Shown here piece by piece: positions 1 to 7,217 of a stretch of DNA of 23,823 nt. The number at the start of each line of letters is the position of its first letter. Position 1 is the stretch's first letter. The notes beneath the pieces are model-generated. The model worked only from the letters and a program-made list of their open reading frames with translations. It made no database searches and had not been told where the DNA came from. The position numbers were made by a program, and so were the translations under genes. The DNA comes from URNF01 sp045543675 (GTDB lineage: Bacteria; Bacillota; Clostridia; Oscillospirales; Acutalibacteraceae). The stretch lies in assembly GCA_045543675.1 (NCBI GenBank), contig JAZPXM010000109.1:1-23823 (forward strand), in the 5' to 3' direction.

Positions 1-339
1 CGAAAAGGTCACACCGCCTTTTTTGCCGTAAAAAGCAACGTCTTTTTGGATTTGGTCGTATAATTCCCGTGCGGTGCACTCACGACCTGCAACCTCTCTT
101 GCGCCTGTCGGACAGTTTTTGGCACACGCGCCGCAAACAATACAAGTTTCTTTATCACAAGCCTTGCAAATTCCGCATCCGATACACTTTTCTTTATAAA
201 ACAAAAGCTCTTTTTGAAAGCTTTGCGTTTCGGGATTGTGACACCACTGGCAACGAAGAGGGCAACCCTTAAAAAACACGGTCGTTCTGATGCCGGGACC
301 GTCGTGCATACAAAAGCGCTGAATATCACTAACAATCAT
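1..339 (-). CDS. Glycyl radical enzyme activating enzyme (radical SAM), partial
   Basis: The first 113 codons are visible; the reading frame is open to the left edge, so the C-terminus is missing. The protein would use S-adenosylmethionine and an iron-sulfur cluster to place the glycyl radical on its partner enzyme. The N-terminus has the family pattern HDGPGIRT (residues 12-19), then the radical SAM motif with Cys26, Cys30 and Cys33, then two ferredoxin-like clusters (Cys52, 55, 58, 61 and Cys66, 69, 72, 76), as in activases of the lyase and dehydratase type. The ATG overlaps the TGA of the upstream glycyl radical enzyme by one base (TGATG), which indicates translational coupling. The partner is almost certainly the neighbouring 339-2471 gene. 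Its substrate cannot be read from this fragment. Confidence 0.93.
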   Translation of the reverse strand, partial: MIVSDIQRFCMHDGPGIRTTVFFKGCPLRCQWCHNPETQSFQKELLFYKEKCIGCGICKACDKETCIVCGACAKNCPTGAREVAGRECTARELYDQIQKDVAFYGKKGGVTFS

Positions 340-2471
340 CAAAGTTCACTTCCCGTCTGCGCGATGATCATATCCTGCCATTCCTTATTAAGCGTAACAA
401 AACGAGCATTCCAGCCGGAAACACGCACCGATAAATTTTGATAGTCTTCCGGATGCTCCTGTGCTTTTTTTAGTAGCTCTGTATCGGCAATATCAAGTTG
501 CATAAAGTGTCCGCCGAGTGTAACAAACCCCTTAATCAAAGAGCTTATAGCCTCAACGCCGTTTTCACCATTGACAGACGACGGCAACAATTTGATATCG
601 AGTGCTGCACCCGATACGGTGCGCTTCAGATCCGCTTTGCAATACGATTTGATAATAGCGGTTGCCCCTTCTTTATCGGTGCCCGGTGTTGGCGAGAAGT
701 TTCCCGCCAATATGTCATGCTCTTTCTTGCCGAAGGCAGTTGCCATTCGCAGACGCGACCATTCCAATTGCCGTCCAAACGTACTGACACCGGCGGGGGT
801 TTTATATCCGCTTTCCAAATTGTCGCAAATATCAGAAAAATCACTTATGATATTTTTTGCAATGCTGTCCGCTTCGTCGTTGTCGTTTCCAAAATAAGCG
901 TATTTATTAAGCGCATATTGTCGAAGTGCTTCGCTACCTTCCCAATTGGTTTTTAACAACTGCACAAGTTGTTCAAACGTCACTTTTTGCTCGTCAAATA
1001 CCAACTTCTTAATTGCATAAAGACTGTTAACTACATCAGTCAAACCTCCGATATGCGGCGAAACGATGTTGTAAATCGGTCCGCCCTCAAGGTAAGACAG
1101 TCCTTTTTTAATACACCCCTGCTCAAAAAGAGAAACCACCGTACACGGCGTGGACGGTTTCCATTTCCAATCTTTTGTCGGCACTGCGGTATATATAAAA
1201 CGATTCTCATTTGTTGAAGCAGCAATGCCTATCACTTTGTTTTTCAATCCATCAATAAATGCATCGTACAAAGATTCAAAATCCGAAAAGCAAGTATTGT
1301 CACTGTAATCCTCAAGCATGATTTGCTGCAAAATCTGTAAAGCATCAAACGGAATATATGTAAAAAATGTTTTGCCGGGGATCTGTATTTCCCAACAACC
1401 ATCGTTTGCAAATCGTCTCGCTTCGTCAAGTTCATAACCGTAATCAGTAAGCGAATCTATAATTAAATCCTCGTTATATACAGCTACAACACCGCCGCCG
1501 TAGCGTATAACTTCAGCAATACGTGTCAACAGTTTTGTGGCGGTATTTTTATTGATACGAACTGTGGTGGGGAAGTCGCTGATTCCCAATTCTTCCAATA
1601 TATCCAAGACAAGATAGGTAACGGCATTGGTTACTTCTTTTCCGTTTTCGTCTACACCGGCAAGCAAAATATTTTGGTAATGCTGTGCATCTCCGCTTCC
1701 ATAATCGCCACCCTTGACCCATTCGCAACCTTTTATGAAAAAGTGTGCAAGTATTTCTCTTGCTTCATCGAGTGTTAACGTGCCGTCGGCAAGGTCTTTT
1801 TCTAAATATTCTCCTAAGAGCCAATCAATTCGTCCAATTCCCGGCCAATTACCGCAAAGACGGACAAACGCAAATGTGAACCAAATGCTTTGCACCGCTT
1901 CATAAAAATTTTTAGCGGGCTCAAAAGGTACGTTTTGCAGATTCTCATAATTTGCACGATATTCAGGCTTGTTTATTAATTGTTCCAAATATCTTGCATG
2001 CCATATTTTCATACAACGCAGACAATGTATACAACTTTGAGTGAACGATTCTTTTTCCGTACCTTCATACTTTTTCAGCGCAGCTTCCGCTTGCCTTTGA
2101 ATATGATTTACACCTTTTTTCAAGACGGTTTCAAAATCAATCGTTAAATGGCTGATGGAATCAAAAATGCCCTGTTTGCCATGAAATGTGGCGGGGATTT
2201 TATGCTTTATAGCAAGCCCCAAGGTTGCCGCTCCGCTGATTTTTTCTCCGTCACAGATGCGAACAGGTGCCTTTTTGGCAATACACTCTATGGCAGCATC
2301 ATATTTTTGAAGCGACGTTAAATTTTCAAATCCCTCATAATCGTCCATCGGAACAGCAGGCATATTCCAGGCATCCTGTCCATATTTATGATTTAAAGAA
2401 TCAAAAGCAAATTTTCTTGTTTCTTCACTGAGTCTTATCGGTCTTTTACCGTTCACTGCAAAAAAATCCAT
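339..2471 (-). CDS. Glycyl radical enzyme of the PFL/dehydratase superfamily, substrate unknown
   Basis: This 710-residue protein is a glycyl radical enzyme. The active-site cysteine is Cys359 in the motif NDGCWE, and the radical glycine is Gly686 in RVSGWNARF near the C-terminus. Cys359-x-Glu361 matches the Cys-x-Glu arrangement of eliminating members (choline, glycerol, hydroxyproline, isethionate type) rather than the Cys-Cys of pyruvate formate-lyase. Trp360 and the Trp after the radical Gly differ from the usual GCVE and RVSGY. At 710 residues it is shorter than typical family members of about 760-850. Its activase follows directly with a 1-base overlap. An AraC regulator is divergent, so induction by the substrate is likely. 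The start is supported by GAGGTGAG five bases upstream. No microcompartment genes are visible. I infer a C-O, C-N or C-S lyase or dehydratase; the substrate is unknown. Confidence 0.9.
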   Translation of the reverse strand: MDFFAVNGKRPIRLSEETRKFAFDSLNHKYGQDAWNMPAVPMDDYEGFENLTSLQKYDAAIECIAKKAPVRICDGEKISGAATLGLAIKHKIPATFHGKQGIFDSISHLTIDFETVLKKGVNHIQRQAEAALKKYEGTEKESFTQSCIHCLRCMKIWHARYLEQLINKPEYRANYENLQNVPFEPAKNFYEAVQSIWFTFAFVRLCGNWPGIGRIDWLLGEYLEKDLADGTLTLDEAREILAHFFIKGCEWVKGGDYGSGDAQHYQNILLAGVDENGKEVTNAVTYLVLDILEELGISDFPTTVRINKNTATKLLTRIAEVIRYGGGVVAVYNEDLIIDSLTDYGYELDEARRFANDGCWEIQIPGKTFFTYIPFDALQILQQIMLEDYSDNTCFSDFESLYDAFIDGLKNKVIGIAASTNENRFIYTAVPTKDWKWKPSTPCTVVSLFEQGCIKKGLSYLEGGPIYNIVSPHIGGLTDVVNSLYAIKKLVFDEQKVTFEQLVQLLKTNWEGSEALRQYALNKYAYFGNDNDEADSIAKNIISDFSDICDNLESGYKTPAGVSTFGRQLEWSRLRMATAFGKKEHDILAGNFSPTPGTDKEGATAIIKSYCKADLKRTVSGAALDIKLLPSSVNGENGVEAISSLIKGFVTLGGHFMQLDIADTELLKKAQEHPEDYQNLSVRVSGWNARFVTLNKEWQDMIIAQTGSEL

Positions 2472-2490
2472 AATTCCTCACCTCAATACT

Positions 2491-2519
2491 ATTATAACGG
2501 ATAAAACTACTAAATCTAT
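2491..2519 (-). promoter_or_regulatory. Promoter of the glycyl radical enzyme operon, strong -10, no -35
   Basis: TATAAT lies at 2496-2491 read on the minus strand. At 16, 17 or 18 bases upstream no hexamer resembles TTGACA (for example ATAGAT at 17). A perfect -10 without a -35 is what an activator-dependent promoter would show, consistent with control by the divergent AraC protein. Confidence 0.6.
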
Positions 2520-2534
2520 TGAAAATACTACTTA
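2500..2534. promoter_or_regulatory. Putative AraC operator: direct repeat with 21-bp period
   Basis: Positions 2500-2513 and 2521-2534 match at 11 of 14 bases, with a common core ACTACT, offset by exactly 21 bp. AraC-family dimers classically bind two direct half-sites two helical turns apart. The second half-site overlaps the -35 box of the regulator's own promoter (2519-2524), suggesting autorepression; the first covers the spacer just upstream of the -10 box of the divergent operon. Inferred from sequence only. Confidence 0.5.
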
Positions 2535-2547
2535 TCTTTAGTATAAT
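2519..2547 (+). promoter_or_regulatory. Promoter of the first AraC gene
   Basis: TTGAAA (2519-2524), a 17-base spacer and TATAAT (2542-2547) form a near-consensus housekeeping promoter ending 17 bases before the ATG. Confidence 0.75.
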
Positions 2548-2564
2548 ACTATTGAGGTGAGAAT

Positions 2565-3359
2565 ATGGATATTGCAAAGATTCATATAGAATATGCTCAT
2601 AAAAGCGGGGTTTCTTCTGCCACATGTAACGGTTCCTGTCACACAAAAGTGTTGCCGTATTTGTCGGTTGTACAGGCAGTGGAAGGCTCTTATGATATAC
2701 AACTTGACAATGGAAAAACTTATAATACCGGTAACGGTGGTTTCTTTATTGCCCCCGCAAACGTACATCAACGCATTGTACACAATGTAAGCCCAGCAAG
2801 TAAAAAAATGGTTTGCCGTTGGGTTTTTATAAAAATCAAAATCAACGATATTTATAGCTTTGATGAAAAATTTGGTTTTCCAACTATTTTACCTCAAAAA
2901 TTAAAATCGGAAATGAATACAGTTTTTGATGAGCTTTTTTGTTCAGATAATGCCTTTGATGAATATATTTGTTATTACAAAATAGTTAAACTTCTTTCTT
3001 TGGTTGCAAACAAAAAAGAACAACGATTATCACCTTATATAGAGGAAGCCTTACAATATATAAAAGATAATTACAGAGAAAAAATATCGGTTGAAGATAT
3101 TGCTGCACAAGTTCAGCTTTCTTCATCTCATTTGTTTGCGGTTTTCAAGAAACAAATGGGCGTTTCTCCCATTTCTTTTCTCAACAGTTATCGAATGTCT
3201 ATAGCGGCAGAGCAACTCCAAGGAACAACAAAGTCCATTAACCAGATCGCAGCAGAGGTAGGCATCGACGATTCTATATATTTTAATAAGATTTTCAAAA
3301 AGTATTATCAGATGCCCCCAACAGAATACCGTAACTGTTATATAACAAAAGCGGAGTGA
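2565..3359 (+). CDS. AraC-family transcriptional regulator (module 1)
   Basis: The 264-residue protein has the usual two-part layout: an N-terminal cupin-like sensor (about residues 25-100, with the pattern GGFFIAPANVHQ) and a C-terminal double helix-turn-helix (about 157-258, with ISVEDIAAQVQLSSSHLFAVFKK and a closing INQIAAEVGIDD...F.KIFKK pattern). It is divergent from the glycyl radical enzyme and activase operon with only 93 bases between start codons, so it most likely activates that operon when its substrate is present. The start is fixed by GAGGTGAG three bases before the ATG. The TGA stop lies inside the stem of the downstream terminator. The ligand cannot be predicted from sequence. 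Confidence 0.93.
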   Translation: MDIAKIHIEYAHKSGVSSATCNGSCHTKVLPYLSVVQAVEGSYDIQLDNGKTYNTGNGGFFIAPANVHQRIVHNVSPASKKMVCRWVFIKIKINDIYSFDEKFGFPTILPQKLKSEMNTVFDELFCSDNAFDEYICYYKIVKLLSLVANKKEQRLSPYIEEALQYIKDNYREKISVEDIAAQVQLSSSHLFAVFKKQMGVSPISFLNSYRMSIAAEQLQGTTKSINQIAAEVGIDDSIYFNKIFKKYYQMPPTEYRNCYITKAE

Positions 3360-3379
3360 TTTCACTCCGCTTTTGTTAT
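3342..3379. terminator. Bidirectional rho-independent terminator after the first AraC gene
   Basis: An 18-bp perfect stem (3342-3359 with 3362-3379) around a TT loop contains the complementary arms GCGGAGTGA and TCACTCCGC flanked by A and T runs on both sides. It can therefore end AraC transcription rightward and the module 2 operon leftward. The stem includes the stop codon of the AraC gene. Confidence 0.85.
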
Positions 3380-3404
3380 GTATCGGTCAAAATATGCTGT
3401 TTTT
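3368..3404 (+). repeat. Post-terminator repeat, copy 1
   Basis: Matches 10806-10842 at 33 of 37 positions, including the core GTCAAAATATGC followed by a T run. It starts in the right arm of the terminator and continues about 25 bases beyond it (23 of 25 identical). A shorter relative lies at 21610-21629 after another terminator. Function unknown. Confidence 0.6.
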
Positions 3405-3497
3405 TGTCAAAAATTTTTCTTTGAAAATTGCCCGTAAAATCGGTATCCGCAAGGCTTATTGCAACACGGGCCTCTTTACTGCGGATGCAATTTTTGT

Positions 3498-4184
3498 TTA
3501 TGCTTTCAAAATACTTTCAATAGCATACTCTTTATTGAAATCCATAATATATCCATTCGTGATCTGCGCAGTAAATGCACGCGGATCCTCCGCATTCGAA
3601 GCAAACATATCATAATGATTGGGAATATTTATTTTTGCTCCAATTCTTTCGGCAGTTATTAATGCTTCTCTGACATTCATATTTCCGAGTCTGCCGTTTA
3701 TGCAAATACATGTAATGTCCGGTTTATATTTTGCGACATCAAACAGTTTTTCGTTGTAAAGCGTATCGCCGCTGAAATATAAAGTCTTATTTTCAGCTTT
3801 GACGATCAACCCAAAAGCCTCTACCGTATGATCGGCAAAAACAGCGGTTATTTCGAAGTCACCTACCACTATACTTTCGCCGACATGTAATGCAACAACC
3901 GTATGTCTGCCAAGCCGATTCAGTACTGCTTTGCCCTCATTTGTAGTGATATACAATTGTTTGTCATGGATCTGTGCTATCGTATCGGGATCCAAATGGT
4001 CTAAATGGTTATGGGTGCATATCACGGCATCACAGCAAATTTCCGCGGGATTTAGCGGAACAGGCAACATACGCGGTCTGCCCGCCACGCGATTGACGCT
4101 GTCCGACAGATACGGGTCAATGAGTATGGTGGTGTTTTCTGTTTTTAAAAGATACCCGCTCTGCCCCAAAAATCTGACCATCAT
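3498..4184 (-). CDS. MBL-fold metal-dependent hydrolase, UlaG/lactonase-like
   Basis: The 228-residue protein has a complete metallo-beta-lactamase-fold metal site: the HxHxDH motif at His58, His60, Asp62 and His63, then His119, Asp140 (FSGDT) and His190 (NIPNHYDMF). Short members with this spacing belong to the UlaG-like group, which includes L-ascorbate-6-phosphate lactonase. No signal peptide is seen, so it should act in the cytoplasm. It is the last gene of a six-gene operon and overlaps the SDR gene by four bases (ATGA). In that setting, hydrolysis of a sugar lactone made by the SDR dehydrogenase is a reasonable inference. The group also contains enzymes with other or unknown substrates, so lactonase activity is not established. 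Confidence 0.85.
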   Translation of the reverse strand: MMVRFLGQSGYLLKTENTTILIDPYLSDSVNRVAGRPRMLPVPLNPAEICCDAVICTHNHLDHLDPDTIAQIHDKQLYITTNEGKAVLNRLGRHTVVALHVGESIVVGDFEITAVFADHTVEAFGLIVKAENKTLYFSGDTLYNEKLFDVAKYKPDITCICINGRLGNMNVREALITAERIGAKINIPNHYDMFASNAEDPRAFTAQITNGYIMDFNKEYAIESILKA

Positions 4185-4909
4185 AAAATGCTTTTGCCCC
4201 CATCCACGTATATGCTTTGTCCTGTGATATATCTGCCGTCATCACTGCACAGTAAACTGACGATCCCCGCACAGTCGGCAGGCTCGCCGTAAAAGCCGAC
4301 AGGAATGCTGTCAGTTACCTTTTTTGCATATTCAGGGTCTGATAGTGCTTCAACATTTCGGTCGGTATAAATCACACCCGGAGCGACGTTGTTCACCGTG
4401 ATGCCGTCCTTGGCAAGTTGTAAAGAGAGAGATTGCATCATATTGGTCTGTGCCGCTTTAGAAGCGGCATACACCAACATATCGGGGTGCGGTTTTGCTT
4501 CCTGCACCGAGCCGATGGTGACGATCCTCCCCCATTTTTGCGCTGTCATATGCACAACTGCCGCTTGTATCAGCAACATACTTGATACGAAATTACAGTT
4601 CAGTTGTTCATAACACGCATCTACGGTGATGTCCTGCCACGGCGTGCGATACTGCAACGATGCATTGAGCACCAACACGTCCGCGTCTTTTGCTAACGCA
4701 CACAGCGCACGTGTCTGTTCCAAATCGGTCAAATCGGCGGTTATCACCTGTGCCGTTCCGCCGTTTTCGCGGATGCATGCCGCCGTTTCTTCTGCTTTTT
4801 GCAGGTTTCCCGCCGCGTGAACTATCACCGCAAAGCCGTCCTGGGCCAAACGCAGTGCAATCGCTTTACCTATACCGCGGGAAGAACCGGTAACCAATGC
4901 TGTTTTCAT
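4181..4909 (-). CDS. Short-chain dehydrogenase/reductase (classical SDR)
   Basis: The 242-residue protein has the classical SDR layout: the cofactor motif TGSSRGIG (7-14), NAS (82-84) in place of the usual NAG, and the catalytic Ser134, Tyr147 and Lys151 (YAASK), ending in the usual YVDGG segment. It would oxidise or reduce a hydroxyl or carbonyl group with NAD(P) in the cytoplasm; FabG and sugar dehydrogenases look alike at this level. It lies 12 bases after the RraA-like gene and overlaps the MBL hydrolase by four bases, so the three are co-translated. The context suggests a sugar or sugar-acid substrate. The ATG is preceded by AAGGA at a normal distance. Confidence 0.9.
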   Translation of the reverse strand: MKTALVTGSSRGIGKAIALRLAQDGFAVIVHAAGNLQKAEETAACIRENGGTAQVITADLTDLEQTRALCALAKDADVLVLNASLQYRTPWQDITVDACYEQLNCNFVSSMLLIQAAVVHMTAQKWGRIVTIGSVQEAKPHPDMLVYAASKAAQTNMMQSLSLQLAKDGITVNNVAPGVIYTDRNVEALSDPEYAKKVTDSIPVGFYGEPADCAGIVSLLCSDDGRYITGQSIYVDGGKSIL

Positions 4910-4921
4910 ATTATTCCGTCC

Positions 4922-5836
4922 TTATAATGCAGTTTGTGTGTCGTTGGGGTCGCCGTTGCGGGCTAAATCGTACTCTTTGGACCAATCAAGGTCGCGGTAT
5001 GCTTCGCCGCGCGGGTCGGTTTTGATCCATTCCAGTAACATATCCAACATCTCTTCGGACCAGGTGTTTTTATCAATCTGTGCGGTGGTGAATTTGCCCT
5101 GGCAGATCATCTCAAAACCGAAATCGTCCTTTACGTGAGTTTTAGCGGCGCCTTCTACCACGTCGGCTACCAGATGGGACGGGATAAACAGCACGCCGCC
5201 GCCCGCGCCGAATACCACGTCACCCGGCAGACATACCGCGCCGCCGAAATTGGTAATGTCATTCCAATCTTTCATCACAAATTCGCGGATAGGCGTCGGG
5301 TCAATACCGCGATAGTACACCTGCACGTCGGGTACTTTTTTCATCTGTTCCACGTCGCGGATACCGCCCCAAATGACAGCGCCGCCCGTTTTGGTGTGCT
5401 TTTGTAACGCTGTGGTTAAGTTGCCGCCTAAAAATGTGCCCTTGTATATCTTATCGTACATATCACACACCACAACGTCCCGCTCATACAAGCGGTCGAT
5501 AACCCATTGGTTATAGTTGCCTTGCAACCCGTCTTCCGCGCCGCGCGCAAACTGTACGTTGTGCAGGTCGGGACGGGTGGGACAGTAGGTGCAGGTCACC
5601 GCCCTGCCCACCAGTTTGCGGTCATCGTTATGTAAAGCGTGCATGGGGTTTTCACCGCCACCCACAAACTGATGCTCATAGCCCAGCACAAAAATCGGTT
5701 TCCACACTTCTTCCAGTGTCATACCGTAAAGAGCGTCCAGATATTTGTCCGCCACTTTCGGCCTGCCGTCGGGTAATCTTTCCCCTTGCCACAAGGGGGT
5801 CAGCGCAATGATTTTTTCTCTGTCATTAAAATTCAT
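4922..5836 (-). CDS. RraA-like family protein (aldolase/dimethylmenaquinone methyltransferase-like fold)
   Basis: The 304-residue protein has the RraA fold pattern: GTFLGGN (133-139), GGAVIWGGIRD (151-161) with the Arg160-Asp161 pair, and GDVVFGAGGGVLFIP (205-219). Relatives include RraA and the HMG/CHA-type pyruvate aldolases, where the Arg-Asp pair takes part in substrate and metal binding. It is longer than typical members (about 160-230 residues), with about 70 extra N-terminal and about 60 extra C-terminal residues. The acidic stretch usually found after GDVV is replaced by FGAGGG. Cleavage of a keto-deoxy sugar acid to pyruvate plus an aldehyde would fit the operon, but catalysis is not proven. 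The start is supported by AGAGGT five bases upstream. Confidence 0.82.
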   Translation of the reverse strand: MNFNDREKIIALTPLWQGERLPDGRPKVADKYLDALYGMTLEEVWKPIFVLGYEHQFVGGGENPMHALHNDDRKLVGRAVTCTYCPTRPDLHNVQFARGAEDGLQGNYNQWVIDRLYERDVVVCDMYDKIYKGTFLGGNLTTALQKHTKTGGAVIWGGIRDVEQMKKVPDVQVYYRGIDPTPIREFVMKDWNDITNFGGAVCLPGDVVFGAGGGVLFIPSHLVADVVEGAAKTHVKDDFGFEMICQGKFTTAQIDKNTWSEEMLDMLLEWIKTDPRGEAYRDLDWSKEYDLARNGDPNDTQTAL

Positions 5837-5858
5837 AGTTTACCTCTGTGCAATGTAT

Positions 5859-7133
5859 TTACAGGGAAATTTCCATACCGTCCCTGTCGAGATCTACGGT
5901 GTAGACGGTACCATTCACCGTAATTTCGTATTCGCCGTAGAAGCCGCGGAAAGAAAGTTCGCCGTTTTCGCCAACAACCGTTTCAAAGGCAGTATTCCAT
6001 TCCTTATTGATCAAATTATCCAATGCTTCATAAGCGGGTTTCGGGCGCATATCAAAGCGAAGAAGACCGCCGCCGCAGCGGTTTTCACCTTGGTTTGACC
6101 CAAGCGGTGCATATGCCGCATAACCGTCTGCCAGATTCCACCATACTATACTCTTCATATTGCGGGTAGCAAACCACGTCTTATATAACTTCTCCACCAG
6201 ATACGCTTGGATTTCTTCGTTTTCAGCGTTTTGCCCGCTACCGGGAATGGTGATTTCCGAAATGTGCATCGGATAACCGTAGCTGTCATAAATATCCAAA
6301 ATCTCAAGCATCGCTTCTGCATCCAGATACGTGTCACGAACAGCCGGGTCTGCCATTTCTTCTGTGGTTCGGAAAATATGGTATTGCAATCCGATTTCAT
6401 CGAACGGCACCCCGCGTCGGATAAAGTCTTGCAATTGCATATTAAATGCCATATATTTGCCCTCGGTGTAATAGTCCTGCCAAATGGCCTTGTTGGTTTC
6501 GTTCAATATTTTGATATTGTCGGGAAAATACTTTTTACCAAGCTGTAAACCGTATTCATCGTAATTTTCAAACAAAGTCTTTACACCGCGGCGATAATTA
6601 CTGGCGCTCTCATTGACAATGTCAAATGATGGGATTTTAGAAGCATATTCATCAGCAATCTCTTTAAAACGTCGTTCAAGAATCTCTTTTCGCCGACTGG
6701 GGGAATATGTTTCGAGCCATTGGGGGACAAAGTGATTCCATGTCAAACAATGTCCTTTCGGCTCAATACCGTATTCGATACAGAATTCGAGACAGGTGTC
6801 AGGTGCCGGACGGCGATAAATAAATTCACTGTCCGTCCGCATACGCAAATGCCCCTCTATAGGTTCAAAATCAGACCAATAGAACGGAACTACTGCCTGA
6901 TTGAACAAATGGGCAAAAGCCTCCTTATATTGTATTTCCTTTTCAGGCTTTTCAAAACTTCCCAGCATAAATGCCGTTGTGCCGAAATAGAAGGCGTGTT
7001 TCTTCTGCTTGACGGTAACCTTTTGTCCCGCCCGCGCGGGCAGTTTCAAAGAAAATTGGCCTTTGCGATATTTTTCAATACCTTCCGCATTGCGTTTTTC
7101 CAGCTTTTCTTCGTTTTTTAAAAAACTCTCCAA
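5859..7133 (-). CDS. Intracellular GH10-family glycoside hydrolase (endo-beta-1,4-xylanase-like)
   Basis: The protein (424 residues from the TTG at 7133) has the GH10 signatures: KGHCLTWN (126-133), the acid/base Glu175 in DIVNESA, the nucleophile Glu293 in ISEITIP, and the Trp pair 331-332. The last about 60 residues form a beta-rich tail of unknown function. No signal peptide is present, so it should cleave imported xylo-oligosaccharides or related glycans in the cytoplasm. The start is uncertain: TTG at 7133 has no ribosome binding site, whereas a strong GAGGTGAG lies three bases before an in-frame ACG at 7151-7149, the same spacing as in the first AraC gene. An ACG start would give 430 residues. 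It lies in the dehydratase operon between GH13 and the RraA-like gene. Confidence 0.86.
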   Translation of the reverse strand: MESFLKNEEKLEKRNAEGIEKYRKGQFSLKLPARAGQKVTVKQKKHAFYFGTTAFMLGSFEKPEKEIQYKEAFAHLFNQAVVPFYWSDFEPIEGHLRMRTDSEFIYRRPAPDTCLEFCIEYGIEPKGHCLTWNHFVPQWLETYSPSRRKEILERRFKEIADEYASKIPSFDIVNESASNYRRGVKTLFENYDEYGLQLGKKYFPDNIKILNETNKAIWQDYYTEGKYMAFNMQLQDFIRRGVPFDEIGLQYHIFRTTEEMADPAVRDTYLDAEAMLEILDIYDSYGYPMHISEITIPGSGQNAENEEIQAYLVEKLYKTWFATRNMKSIVWWNLADGYAAYAPLGSNQGENRCGGGLLRFDMRPKPAYEALDNLINKEWNTAFETVVGENGELSFRGFYGEYEITVNGTVYTVDLDRDGMEISL

Positions 7134-7156
7134 AATATAATTTCTGTCCGTAAACT

Positions 7157-7164
7157 CACCTCGT
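7157..7164 (-). promoter_or_regulatory. Orphan strong Shine-Dalgarno pointing to an ACG start
   Basis: GAGGTGAG, identical to the site before both module 1 genes, is followed after TTT by ACG at 7151-7149, in frame with the GH10 protein. No ATG, GTG or TTG occurs in that frame at a usable distance; a TAA closes the frame a few codons upstream. Confidence 0.6.
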
Positions 7165-7217
7165 AATGATTAAGACACGTTTTCTCCGGCATTAAAATCC
7201 GCGTTTTATACTTTCTT

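Larger units (their letters stand above)
2477..2561. repeat. Near-perfect 20-bp inverted repeat forming mirror-image promoters and RBSs
   Basis: The arms are 2477-2496 and 2542-2561. Each, read toward its own gene, is TATAATA(C/G)TATTGAGGTGAG, with a single mismatch between arms. Each arm holds a consensus -10 box and the Shine-Dalgarno sequence of one divergent gene (glycyl radical enzyme on -, AraC on +). A transcript started about 7 bases after TATAAT would begin at the Shine-Dalgarno itself, leaving a leader of only about 11-14 bases. Confidence 0.85.

Noticed and set aside
9..335. Open frame on minus at the left edge
   Set aside because: It overlaps the radical SAM activase in another frame; the activase frame has all family cysteines and runs to the edge.
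3445..3486. ATCCGCA/TGCGGAT inverted repeat between the first terminator and the MBL gene
   Set aside because: A 7-bp stem with a 28-base loop and no T run is too weak to call a terminator.
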